Source: CAVTWY01 sp963738575
GTDB taxonomy: Bacteria > Pseudomonadota > Gammaproteobacteria > Burkholderiales > Burkholderiaceae_C
Direction of reading: 5' to 3'
NCBI GenBank assembly: GCA_963738575.1
Contig: CAVTWY010000004.1
Coordinates: 744,001 to 808,000, forward strand
DNA: 64,000 bases
Below are positions 1 to 8,666 of this stretch, in pieces. Both the position numbers and the translations under genes were made by a program. The notes under the pieces were generated by a model that had not been told where the DNA came from, did no database searches, and saw only the letters and a list, made by a program, of their open reading frames with translations. Every line of letters starts with the position of its first letter. The first letter of the stretch is position 1.

Positions 1-42
1 TGCGGCGGCAGCCAACATCCATCGTGATGGTTGGTATCTCAT
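1..42 (-). CDS. start of the next gene of the polysaccharide cluster (partial)
   Basis: An ATG at 42-40 overlaps the TGA stop of the deacetylase gene (ATGA), the same coupling seen at most other junctions of this operon. The frame stays open for 14 codons to the window edge and reads M-R-Y-Q-P-S-R-W-M-L followed by alanines, which could begin a signal or membrane segment. Too little is visible to assign a function. Confidence 0.4.
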   Translation of the reverse strand, partial: MRYQPSRWMLAAAA

Positions 43-830
43 GATCGTTCTCCAGTTGGGGCGTCTGCTGCGGCAGAAGGTTTGAGCAATTCGCGCATGG
101 GTCGCCAACGCGCCTTGGGGTGGCGTGACCAACACGCCAACCACGATTGCAGCCATTGAAGTTCAGGGTCGTTCATCTCGGCGTGGTGCAACATCAACCC
201 GACCGTTGCACCACTTTGCACGTGGCGCGCCAGGTCCTGCGACATGGCAAGGCCCGCGTCCGATGCGGGGCCGTCGGTGGCTTTTCGCGCTTGGCGTTGG
301 TGTTTGCACCAGTCAACGTCAACGTTCAATTCAGGCAGCGCCTGCTGGGGTGGCGCCGTGCGGTCGCGCGACAGCCCTGCGTAACCGAGCTCGGCCAACA
401 AGGCCGGGGTTGCACGGCTGCAGCGGTTCCAAGGTGGGGTGAAGAAGTTTTCAAGTCGGTCGCCAAAGAGCTGTTGCAGGTGCTCGCGACCTGTCTCCAA
501 GTCATGGCGCTGGGCCGCCAGGTCGCGCGCGTCGCCAAACTCGCACCGCCGTCCGGTGGGTTCGAAGTTGCAATGGGCGTGGCCATGTTGGTGCAAGCCG
601 ATCAGGCCGTCGGCGGCGTCAACGCACGCGCGCAATTCGGCGGCCAGCGCAGCCCCCGTGGCCTGCGGAATCACGGCAAGATCGATGGGCACGCGTGCTC
701 GTTGCGTGCACGCAAGCAATGCAAAAAGGCGTTCGTCGTTCCATCCCGTGTCGTCGTCGCGGATGAAGAAGTTGACGGGCGTTTCAACCGCATTTAGTGC
801 CGCAAGCACGGTTTGTGCACTGGCGTTCAT
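39..830 (-). CDS. polysaccharide deacetylase family (NodB-like) protein
   Basis: 263 residues with the hallmarks of a NodB-homology carbohydrate esterase. An RDDD motif lies near residues 24-27 (catalytic/metal aspartates), HQHGHAH at 80-86 (metal histidines) and FTPPWN at about 130-135, the usual substrate-groove motif. No signal peptide is apparent, so it may act on a cytoplasmic or lipid-linked intermediate. Its start overlaps the stop of the upstream glycosyltransferase (ATGA). The family removes N- or O-acetyl groups from sugars; the actual substrate is unknown. It is probably a tailoring enzyme for the glycan made by this cluster. Confidence 0.75.
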   Translation of the reverse strand: MNASAQTVLAALNAVETPVNFFIRDDDTGWNDERLFALLACTQRARVPIDLAVIPQATGAALAAELRACVDAADGLIGLHQHGHAHCNFEPTGRRCEFGDARDLAAQRHDLETGREHLQQLFGDRLENFFTPPWNRCSRATPALLAELGYAGLSRDRTAPPQQALPELNVDVDWCKHQRQARKATDGPASDAGLAMSQDLARHVQSGATVGLMLHHAEMNDPELQWLQSWLACWSRHPKARWRPMRELLKPSAAADAPTGERS

Positions 831-2032
831 GCTGCATTCCGGGTGACTGACCGTTCCGCGCCTTGGTGCAAGTCGCGCAGCGATACCGCCGTTTGGTAGG
901 CGCCGTCCAGCTTGAGCGCGGCGGCTCGTGGTTGAAACACCATCAAGGCGTCGATCGCCGCCGCCAATACGGTAGGCGTCAGGGCGTCGGCACTCAGGGT
1001 CTGCATGGCGCCTCTAGCAGCCATCCGAGCAGCCCGTTCGGTCTGTTCGTTCTCACCGGGCGCTGCATACGGCACCACCAAGGCTGGCACGCCAGAGACC
1101 ACGATGTCCAGCGCCGTGTTGTAGCCGCACTGGCTGATGGACAGGCGCGCCTGGCGCATTTCGTGGACCATGTCTGGCACGTGACGCAGCAGCTCGACGT
1201 CATCCTCGCCCTGCACACTCTGCTGCAATGCGGCCCATGCGTCGTTGGGCAAGAAGGGCCCCGTGATGATGCGCATCGGGATGGGTAGACGCAACAGGCG
1301 ACGAGCCGCCAGTGCGGTGCGAAACAGCTCGGTACCCACCATGCCGCCACCCGCTGACACCAGCACCTGCTGGCCTCGCGGTTGGTGCCCCACGGGTGGG
1401 CGCCACGGCACCACGCAACCGGTGTAATGCACGGGTGTGCGCATCGGCCGGCGAGGGTTGAAACTGTCTTCCAAGCGCGCAAAGGAAGGGTCGGCATGCA
1501 CCAAGACCGCATCGAAGTACCGGTCGGTCAGCCAACGGGCTCGGTCGTCGTGGTGCTGTTGGTCGGGCCGCGCGTCAACCAAGATGTCGCGCAGGCTGCA
1601 AGCCACCAGCGCCGGTGCCCCTGCTTGCTTTTTCGCGGCGCGAATCATCGGCAAAATTTCGCCGGCAAACTTCTTGCGCCCAAAGGGGAACAGCTCCACC
1701 AACAGCACCGCAGGACGATGCTGGCGCACGGCGTCGTCGATCATCGTGCGCCGTGCCAGCTGTGCTTGGGCCACGCCGTGCGTGGCATCGCGGCTGATCA
1801 CGGTGTGGCCGTCGTCCATGCCCAGCGCGGGCAAGTCGACGATCTCAAGACCACTGGGCACGGGCAGGCCAGACGGCAGTCGCCCACCGTTGAGAAACAC
1901 TACGTGAAAGTGCTCCATCAGCGCTGCTGCCAGGGCAAATGAGCGCGTCAGATGCCCGATGCCCAGCGAGTGTTGGCAATAGAAAATCAGCGTGGGCCGC
2001 GTGCGCAGAACGGTGTGGGGTCTAGGGAACAT
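827..2032 (-). CDS. MurG-like glycosyltransferase (GT-B fold, GT28-type C-terminus)
   Basis: 401 residues. The N-terminus has the glycine-rich loop of GT-B enzymes (CQHSLGIGHLTRS). The C-terminal half has an AGGG sequence and an SQCGYNTALDIVVSG segment, as in the UDP-sugar binding lobe of MurG-type proteins. It is a distant paralogue of the product at 11247-12515, so the cluster is bracketed by two enzymes of this type. It starts 11 bases inside the 3' end of the ABC transporter gene. Predicted to be cytoplasmic or membrane-associated and to transfer a sugar onto a lipid or glycan acceptor; donor and acceptor are unknown. Confidence 0.7.
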   Translation of the reverse strand: MFPRPHTVLRTRPTLIFYCQHSLGIGHLTRSFALAAALMEHFHVVFLNGGRLPSGLPVPSGLEIVDLPALGMDDGHTVISRDATHGVAQAQLARRTMIDDAVRQHRPAVLLVELFPFGRKKFAGEILPMIRAAKKQAGAPALVACSLRDILVDARPDQQHHDDRARWLTDRYFDAVLVHADPSFARLEDSFNPRRPMRTPVHYTGCVVPWRPPVGHQPRGQQVLVSAGGGMVGTELFRTALAARRLLRLPIPMRIITGPFLPNDAWAALQQSVQGEDDVELLRHVPDMVHEMRQARLSISQCGYNTALDIVVSGVPALVVPYAAPGENEQTERAARMAARGAMQTLSADALTPTVLAAAIDALMVFQPRAAALKLDGAYQTAVSLRDLHQGAERSVTRNAA

Positions 2033-3821
2033 GGCGTCTCTCCACCAAAGCCAAGTAGGGGCCCCTTGCGGCGACCAAGGTTGCGTGGGCGCCCGCTTCG
2101 ACCAGGCGACCGTTTTGAAGCACCAACACGCGGTCGTAGAGCGACATGTCGGTGTACTCGTGAGAGATGGTGATCAAGCTGTGGTGACGTTGGGAGCGAG
2201 CCACTGACTCCACGATCAGGCGTGACGAAACCGCATCGATGGACGCCGTGGGCTCATCCATGACCAAGATCGACGGCTTTTTCACCAGTGCACGCGCCAG
2301 GCAAAGACGTTGACGCTGGCCCCCCGAGAGGTTGCTGGCACGCTCGGTCAATTCGGTGTCGTAGCCCTGCGGCAGGTCGACGATGAATTCATGCGCTCGT
2401 GCGTCACGCGCTGCCTGCTCGATGGCGTCGGGTGTCGCGTGGGGGCGACCGTAGGCAATGTTTTCGCGCACCGACACGGCAAACAGCATGTTGTCCTGCG
2501 GCACCACGCCAATAGCGTCGCGCAGGCTCGCGCGTGTGAAGCGACGGATGTCGATGCCATCGATCAAGATGCGGCCTTTTGTGGGCTCGTACAGCCGCAG
2601 CAGCAGGGCCACCAGTGTCGATTTACCCGACCCCGAGGGGCCTACCAGCGCCACGTGTTCTCCCGCTGCGATGCGTAACGTGACACCGTCCAGCACCGCC
2701 GAGTCTTTGGACCCTGACGCGTAGCTGAAGGACACATTGTCGAACACGATTTCGCCGGCAGGGATGCCCATATCGATGGCGTCCGGGGCGTCGTCAATCT
2801 CGGGTTCGGCTTCCAGAATTTCGTTGACGCGTTGGGCACTCACGGCAGCGCGTGAAAATTTGGCCGACAACTTGCCAAGGTCGCGCACGGGTTTGAAGAG
2901 GCTGCCCACGTAGGCCAAGAAGATGAGCAACTCGCCGGGGGTCAGCTGGTGCGTCAGCACTTGCTGGGCCCCCAACAACACCGTGGCGGCAGAGCCGATG
3001 GCGCACACCAACGCGATCACGCGCGTGATCGCGCCTGCTGTTCGTACGTTGCGCATGCCACTTTCAAAGTGGGCCTCGATGTCGGCTTGAAAACGCGCTT
3101 CTTCTTCACTTTGCCGGCCAAAGGCCTGCACCAGGGCCATGGACGACAGCACTTCGTTGAGGCGAGAGGTCATGCGACCCTCAAACCGACGCTGGTCTCG
3201 GGTGGTGCGCTTGACGCGCTTGTTAAGACAATAGATGACGCCCATCAGTGGCAGCAGCGTCGCCGCCACCACGGCAGCCAAGCGCCAGTTGAGCCAAAAC
3301 ATCACCCCCAGCATCGATACCAACGTCAGCAGTTGCGCCACGAAGTTGAGCGCCCAGCCTGCAAACATGTCGCGCAGGTGATTGGTGTCGCTGGCGACCT
3401 TGGTGAGTAACTCACCACTGCGGCTTTGCTGGTGAAAAGCAAGGGACAGGCGCTGCAAGTGGGTGAAGAGTAGGCTGCGCAGGCGGTAAGTGATGTGGTA
3501 GCCCACTTTTGCCGTGGTGAACAGCTGCAGGTAAGAAAGTGCGCCCGCCAGCAGAGCGATCGCTGCAATGGCACCGGCCATCCCCACGAGGGCTGGCCAG
3601 GTCCCCATGGAAAGCAAGCTTTGCAGTGGCGAAAGCCACGTTGGCAAGGGGTGGGCCAGCAGCACGTGGTCAAAGATGATTTTGAGTGGCCAAGGCGCGA
3701 TCAGCTCGGTGGCAATCACGCCAAGAAGGCACACGGCGGCAACCACCACAGCACCGCGCTGCTCGCGCAAGCAGCTTCGGATCACGATCGCCAACGGCGC
3801 TTGCGAGAGGAGGCGCTTCAT
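2022..3821 (-). CDS. ABC transporter, fused permease/ATPase (MsbA-like exporter)
   Basis: 599 residues from the ATG at 3821, which overlaps the preceding stop (ATGA). A longer frame exists upstream but lies inside the neighbouring gene. The N-terminal about 320 residues form a six-helix ABC exporter membrane domain. The ATPase has Walker A GPSGSGKST, signature LSGGQRQR, Walker B ILVMDEPT with the catalytic Glu, and a switch His in TISHEYT. This is a half-transporter expected to work as a homodimer in the inner membrane. In this cluster it probably flips or exports a glycolipid or polysaccharide precursor rather than a drug. Confidence 0.85.
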   Translation of the reverse strand: MKRLLSQAPLAIVIRSCLREQRGAVVVAAVCLLGVIATELIAPWPLKIIFDHVLLAHPLPTWLSPLQSLLSMGTWPALVGMAGAIAAIALLAGALSYLQLFTTAKVGYHITYRLRSLLFTHLQRLSLAFHQQSRSGELLTKVASDTNHLRDMFAGWALNFVAQLLTLVSMLGVMFWLNWRLAAVVAATLLPLMGVIYCLNKRVKRTTRDQRRFEGRMTSRLNEVLSSMALVQAFGRQSEEEARFQADIEAHFESGMRNVRTAGAITRVIALVCAIGSAATVLLGAQQVLTHQLTPGELLIFLAYVGSLFKPVRDLGKLSAKFSRAAVSAQRVNEILEAEPEIDDAPDAIDMGIPAGEIVFDNVSFSYASGSKDSAVLDGVTLRIAAGEHVALVGPSGSGKSTLVALLLRLYEPTKGRILIDGIDIRRFTRASLRDAIGVVPQDNMLFAVSVRENIAYGRPHATPDAIEQAARDARAHEFIVDLPQGYDTELTERASNLSGGQRQRLCLARALVKKPSILVMDEPTASIDAVSSRLIVESVARSQRHHSLITISHEYTDMSLYDRVLVLQNGRLVEAGAHATLVAARGPYLALVERRHVP

Positions 3822-5218
3822 GGTTTGACCTCGCTGAATGTCAATGCGGCGGCGCGTGCCAAACTGGCAGCCAAGCGGCGGTCCAGCGCTTCGCGCCAGC
3901 CGGGTTTTTGGTAGACAAACGCTCGGCTGGCTTGCAACAGGCTTTGCACCGTCAAGTGCCACGCCAAACAGCGATGGTCGAACCGATCAGGCGCTGCAGC
4001 GGCGTAAGCTTCGACCAAGGCGGTGGGCAACGCGCGAGAGGCATCGTCTTGTTCGAGCTTGAGTACAAACTCTGCCAAGTCCTCCATCGGGTCACCGTAA
4101 GTGAACTCGTCAAAATCGAACAGCACGATGCGACCGTCGTGAACCCACACTTGTTGCGGGTGAAAGTCACCATGAATCAGCGTCAAAGGTCGCGTTGAAG
4201 GATGCACAGCATGCGCCTCGATGGCGTCTGCAATTTGGGCGGCGACGGACGCCAAATGAGGGCTGATGCGACCGAGCTTTTTCTGGCGTCGGCGCGCTTC
4301 AGCCACCCAATGCGCCACTGAACGTGGCGTGGCGCGCGGCATCGGGGCCAGGGGTGCAGCGTGCAGTGTCGCAAGCGCGCGTCCCAGCTGGGCCATCAAG
4401 TTGGCCCCTGCGGGCGTTGACAAGCAATCCGTCAGGGGCGCGCCTATTGCGGGTGCCTGCCAATGCGTTTGCGTCAACGGATCGACCGCCATCGGTTGGG
4501 CCACAAGTGGTGCGTGCGGGTTGCTTTGGGCCAGCTGCCAAAAGTACGTGAAGCGCTGATGGATGGCGGCGGCGCGATCGTCTCTGAAGGTCTTGACGTA
4601 AACCGTTCGTGGCGTGGGGTCGACCGCGTTCGCGATGGTGTATCGCAACGTGGCGCGGTGTTGTGGTTCGTAGCGCAGCAACTCAACTTGCACTGCAGCG
4701 CCGTCGACTGTGCCCAAGGCAGATGGCCATGCGGCTGCCACTTGCACGGGATCCAACAGCTTGGCCAGTTGCGGCAGGCCAGGGTCGTTTGGCAGGGCCC
4801 ACAGCACCAAGTTGAGCAATGGCAGATGCACCAAGGCCTCACCAAAGCGCGGTGCAACAAGTGGGACGTGCGCATGATCTTTCACGGCGGCAGCGGCAGC
4901 AGCAGGGTCGCGAAACACCTGCCCGTAAAGTCGCAACGCGCCGCTTTGACCACTGGCGGGGTTGCAGACGTCCAGTTGATAGCAGAGCGTCATGGGGTTC
5001 GGGTTGCGCGTGCGCGACGTGTTGCGACGAACGTTGCTGACGGCAAGCGCATCGATGCGCAGGCTGCCTTGCGCAAACTGGGGCAGTTGGGTCTCGAGCG
5101 CCAAACGCATGACGTCCGGATCGGTGTAGAAGTCAAGGTTGTTGGGCGGCGCTTTACAAGCATCAACCTGAAAGCCGAGGCGCGCAGGGCTGACAGGCAT
5201 CATGGCAGGGGGTGTCAT
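3818..5218 (-). CDS. APH-like phosphotransferase (first of two tandem)
   Basis: 466 residues with a C-terminal aminoglycoside-phosphotransferase/choline-kinase fold. The catalytic loop reads HGDFHPQQV and the metal loop FDFDEFTYGDP. The catalytic-loop Asn of the classical HGDxHxxN motif is Gln here, a variant also present in some other putative members of the family. The N-terminal about 200 residues are unrecognised. It overlaps both neighbours by ATGA. The family phosphorylates small hydroxyl compounds; in a glycan cluster a sugar, lipid or aminoglycan kinase is plausible. It is not evidence of antibiotic resistance. Confidence 0.7.
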   Translation of the reverse strand: MTPPAMMPVSPARLGFQVDACKAPPNNLDFYTDPDVMRLALETQLPQFAQGSLRIDALAVSNVRRNTSRTRNPNPMTLCYQLDVCNPASGQSGALRLYGQVFRDPAAAAAAVKDHAHVPLVAPRFGEALVHLPLLNLVLWALPNDPGLPQLAKLLDPVQVAAAWPSALGTVDGAAVQVELLRYEPQHRATLRYTIANAVDPTPRTVYVKTFRDDRAAAIHQRFTYFWQLAQSNPHAPLVAQPMAVDPLTQTHWQAPAIGAPLTDCLSTPAGANLMAQLGRALATLHAAPLAPMPRATPRSVAHWVAEARRRQKKLGRISPHLASVAAQIADAIEAHAVHPSTRPLTLIHGDFHPQQVWVHDGRIVLFDFDEFTYGDPMEDLAEFVLKLEQDDASRALPTALVEAYAAAAPDRFDHRCLAWHLTVQSLLQASRAFVYQKPGWREALDRRLAASLARAAALTFSEVKP

Positions 5219-6603
5219 GCAGCCTCCTTATCAGGCATGGGCAAGCCACCAAAACCGCGCGCGAGTGCGATGGCTTCGGCCAGCGACAACAGTTGCGGGA
5301 CCGACTCAAAGCGACCCGGCTTCAAGTTGGAGACGCAGCGGTGCGCGCGCTTGCAAAGCAGGTGATGGGCGGCGCTCCAGGCCAACAAAGATGGGTCTGG
5401 CGTGCGGCCCGAGGCCCTCACATATGCGGCCAAGAACGCGCGCCAGGCAGGCGCGCCGCTTTGGGGCGTCGCCTTGTTGATCACCGCGCGGTACAACGCA
5501 TCCCCGATCCACGCACCAAGCTCCAACACGGCGGGCCCGACCCGCACGCTGTCAAAGTCGATGAAGGTCAGTTGGGTGTCACCGGCCAAAACGTTGTTGG
5601 GATGCAGGTCACCGTGCAGCGTCACCCAGGGCTCGTGTGCCAGCGACGCCATGCCAGTTTCGAGGCATCGCGTCAACCGGGTCAGCCGCGGTTGCCACGA
5701 GGGCTCGACTTTGGCCAACAACGCGACCGTGTCCTGCACCTGCTTTTGCAGGGCTTGCGGCTCAATCCGGCGCGACGCGGGCGTGGCGGTGGCGTGCAGT
5801 GCCGCAAGGCGGGCACCGACGCGAGCCGACTGCGCAACGCCGATCATGGGGTCCACAGTCGGCAGGGGGGCTCCTTTAACGCCCAGCTGCCAGTGGATTC
5901 CCACGGACGGCTGCCACAACAAAGACTGAGCTGTGTGCAGCTTGCCTTGCTGTTGCATCGGGCTTGCACTGAGTGCTTGCATCACCGCGTGGGTGGTTGC
6001 CCCGACCTGGTCGATGTCAGCCTTGGCATACACCACTTGGGTTGAAACGCCGGCACCCCACTCTTTTTGCAAACGCAGCGCCACGCGTGCGCACACCCGC
6101 CGCTCGGGCACCACCTGGGCCAATTGCATCTCGTGGTCGACCAAGCGCCCTTGGCCGTCGGTCAGTGCAGCCACGACAGGTTCAAGGCATTGCTGGCGAA
6201 TGGCGTCTTGGTTGTGCAGCAATTGCAGCGTGCTCAATTTGGCGTCGTTGGGAAGCCAATAGGCCAGCATGTCAAGGGCCGACGAGTGGGTGGTCGTTGG
6301 GCCGGCGGGGGATGAAACCTGCGGGTGTTGGCTTGCCGCGCGGAATCGGCGCTCGGTGTCACCGTCACTGTAAAAGCGCGCTGCGACGCGTTGCTCAAAC
6401 GATGGATTGCCCAACGTGTCGCACAGCGTCAACCGGTAGGCCACGCTGCAATTGCGCTGGGGTCGGTACTTCACACGATCCACTTCGCAACCCACGATTC
6501 GCAGGCCACCCAGCGACGGGGCAAAAACGCCCGCCATGGCCACTGGGTCCAGTGCTTGTGCGAGCTGCGGCAAGGCGCCGTCGTGAGGCAGGGGTCGGTT
6601 CAT
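5215..6603 (-). CDS. APH-like phosphotransferase (second of two tandem)
   Basis: 462 residues, the same architecture as the next gene downstream: about 200 unassigned N-terminal residues, then an APH/choline-kinase-like domain. The catalytic loop HGDLHPNNVL is canonical, with the metal-binding Asn, and the metal loop is IDFDSVRVGP. The two kinases share N-terminal features and look like an old duplication that has diverged. ATGA overlaps at both ends imply coupled translation with the lyase and the other kinase. The substrate is unknown; phosphorylation of a glycan precursor is an inference from context. Confidence 0.7.
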   Translation of the reverse strand: MNRPLPHDGALPQLAQALDPVAMAGVFAPSLGGLRIVGCEVDRVKYRPQRNCSVAYRLTLCDTLGNPSFEQRVAARFYSDGDTERRFRAASQHPQVSSPAGPTTTHSSALDMLAYWLPNDAKLSTLQLLHNQDAIRQQCLEPVVAALTDGQGRLVDHEMQLAQVVPERRVCARVALRLQKEWGAGVSTQVVYAKADIDQVGATTHAVMQALSASPMQQQGKLHTAQSLLWQPSVGIHWQLGVKGAPLPTVDPMIGVAQSARVGARLAALHATATPASRRIEPQALQKQVQDTVALLAKVEPSWQPRLTRLTRCLETGMASLAHEPWVTLHGDLHPNNVLAGDTQLTFIDFDSVRVGPAVLELGAWIGDALYRAVINKATPQSGAPAWRAFLAAYVRASGRTPDPSLLAWSAAHHLLCKRAHRCVSNLKPGRFESVPQLLSLAEAIALARGFGGLPMPDKEAA

Positions 6604-8666
6604 GCTGCTTGCTCCATCGCCATCGCCATCACCAATGGCAGTGAAGCGCCCGCGTGGGACCGCGCATGCAGCAAGCGTCCGTTGGCATCCATGCGCCAGT
6701 GCGCCCAGCAGCCTACAAACTCAAAGTCCCCAACCCGCCAACGCCTAGCCCCCAGATCCCGGGCGTGAAACCAGTGATCGACCACCGGTTTACCATCGGC
6801 TTGAAGGGTGATTCGCAGGGCCGTCACCGACCGGTCGGCCGTCGAGCCGTCACTCTCCACGGCAACATCCTCGACAGTCATGGTCGGCTCATTGGCTTGC
6901 CACGGGACGAGCACGGTGTCGAAGTCGGCATGTTGCGCATCGACGGTGCTTCGCAGGGCAGGTGCCGCTTGCTTTTCACCGTAGCGCGCCGAGACCCAGC
7001 TGGGGATCAAAGCAGAGCGCACTCCGCTTCGTGCAGGTTGCATCAGCAACAGGCCAGGGCTGCAAAGGCGAACGCCCGTGCCTTGTGACAAAGTGGCTGC
7101 ACCTTCGGCGTGGGCTGCCAGCTGAAAGTTGGCGGTGTACGCGTGAGACGTCGGCGCACGCAGCCAATCGCTGACGATCCAGTAGCGGCGGTCGACAAAA
7201 ACGATGCAACGCTCGTGCGTCGCATCGTAGGCGTGGCTTCGTGCTTGGCCGTGCAGCAGATCAAAGCGTTCGCTGTGGTGGCGCTCCAGCAGGGCGGCGT
7301 CGGGTGCGGGGCCACTGATTTTGTGACGCACCGTGCCGCTGGCATGGCGTGTGCCTGGCCTGGTGGGCTTGGGCTCATAGCGCGTTTGCTGTTGCCCATC
7401 GATGCACACCGTGTTGTGCACCGACGTGCCCCGAAATCTCAATCGCCAATTGATACCGTCGGCAGGATCAACCGCCTCGCTGTAGGTGTAGCGGCCTGGG
7501 TCGACAATGAGTGAGCGGCCGAATGCAGCCAGCTCGAAACTCAGGCAATCAAAGTGGCCATGGTTTCCCTCGCCGAGCGGGCCACTGTCAAAAACCAAGT
7601 GTTGCGCATGGCTGTAGGGCAACCCCTTGGGGCCCCAGTCGCTGCGCACCACGCTGTAGCCACTGGCTGCAAAGTGAGCAACCCGCTTTGCAGGCGGGCT
7701 TCCCTGGGCGCCCTGCGTGGCCACGTACAACATGTCATCACGGCCGAACTGCTTTGCACCCTGACGCAGAAGATCAAGGTAGCTGCGTGCATCACCATCG
7801 GACAAACTTGGCACCACGCCGTCGGGCTTGTGGACGTGCATGCTGAACTCAAGTCCGCGCGCCAAGATATTGTCGAACGAGGCAGGCACGGCAATGCCGT
7901 TTAGGCCAGCAAGGCGTCGGAGGTTGAGACCGTTCTTGAGCACCAAATGGTGGTAATCAGTCGACAGCTCGCAATGCACACCATCGGCAAGAAAGTCACT
8001 GTTCAGGTTGTCCACCGTTTGCGCCATGGCGAATGAACGCCAATGCGCTGCTCGCTTCATTTCGGGAAAGACGACACCGGCGAGAAAAATCGCATACAAC
8101 TCCAGCGTGCGATGGTTGCGTTTTTCGGTCAGGTTGGCGCAAAGGTATTCAACTTGCTCGTGCAGCGACAGCAGCAGCCGACGATGAAACGATGGCTCGA
8201 TGTGCTGGAGGGTGGGGTGGGCTGCATGGCCGACAAACAAGTGCACGCTGTAGATCCAGTTCTGCACTCGACGCCCGGTCACGTCGGCCGCGATGAAGCC
8301 CGGGGGGGTGACCCGCATCCAGCTATCGATCAAAGCCACCCAGCGCTTGACGTATCGAACGTCACCCCCGCGTTCAAACGCCAGACCCAAGCCAACGGCG
8401 TAGTAGAACTTGTGCAAGAGAATGTGCCACTCGACGTCCGTGCTGGGGTTGTGCAACCAGTCGATGGGGTCGACCAGTGAGTGCGATTCACCATTGAACT
8501 CAAAGCACCCCTGCAGCAGGGCGTCCATCTTCTGGGGCCGGGTTTCTTCGTCGTCGGCCACGGGGTAATAGTGCACGTCTCGTGGGCCCACGTAGTGCGC
8601 CAAAAGTGCGGCGTCGTCCATGGTTGTCCACGGTGACAGGAAGACGGATTCGGTGATGGCGGTCAT
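6600..8666 (-). CDS. heparinase II/III family protein (alginate-lyase-like)
   Basis: 688 residues. The N-terminal half is an alpha-toroid of the alginate lyase type and the C-terminal half a beta-sandwich of the heparinase II/III type (NHGHFDCLSFEL, DPGRYTYSE, RGTSVHNTVCIDG). Members cleave uronic-acid polysaccharides by beta-elimination or, inside biosynthetic clusters, trim or edit the nascent chain. No signal peptide is visible, so the site of action is unclear. Coupled by ATGA to the glycosyltransferase upstream and the kinase downstream. Its presence suggests that the product contains uronic acid or a similar acidic sugar; this is inference. Confidence 0.8.
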   Translation of the reverse strand: MTAITESVFLSPWTTMDDAALLAHYVGPRDVHYYPVADDEETRPQKMDALLQGCFEFNGESHSLVDPIDWLHNPSTDVEWHILLHKFYYAVGLGLAFERGGDVRYVKRWVALIDSWMRVTPPGFIAADVTGRRVQNWIYSVHLFVGHAAHPTLQHIEPSFHRRLLLSLHEQVEYLCANLTEKRNHRTLELYAIFLAGVVFPEMKRAAHWRSFAMAQTVDNLNSDFLADGVHCELSTDYHHLVLKNGLNLRRLAGLNGIAVPASFDNILARGLEFSMHVHKPDGVVPSLSDGDARSYLDLLRQGAKQFGRDDMLYVATQGAQGSPPAKRVAHFAASGYSVVRSDWGPKGLPYSHAQHLVFDSGPLGEGNHGHFDCLSFELAAFGRSLIVDPGRYTYSEAVDPADGINWRLRFRGTSVHNTVCIDGQQQTRYEPKPTRPGTRHASGTVRHKISGPAPDAALLERHHSERFDLLHGQARSHAYDATHERCIVFVDRRYWIVSDWLRAPTSHAYTANFQLAAHAEGAATLSQGTGVRLCSPGLLLMQPARSGVRSALIPSWVSARYGEKQAAPALRSTVDAQHADFDTVLVPWQANEPTMTVEDVAVESDGSTADRSVTALRITLQADGKPVVDHWFHARDLGARRWRVGDFEFVGCWAHWRMDANGRLLHARSHAGASLPLVMAMAMEQAA

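Noticed and set aside
5212..6045. Plus-strand frames over the kinase genes
   Set aside because: Both kinase genes carry conserved catalytic motifs on the minus strand and are ATGA-coupled; the plus frames have no motif.
3818..6603. Aminoglycoside resistance genes
   Set aside because: The APH fold is shared with many sugar and lipid kinases; the glycan context and about 200-residue unrelated N-termini argue against resistance.
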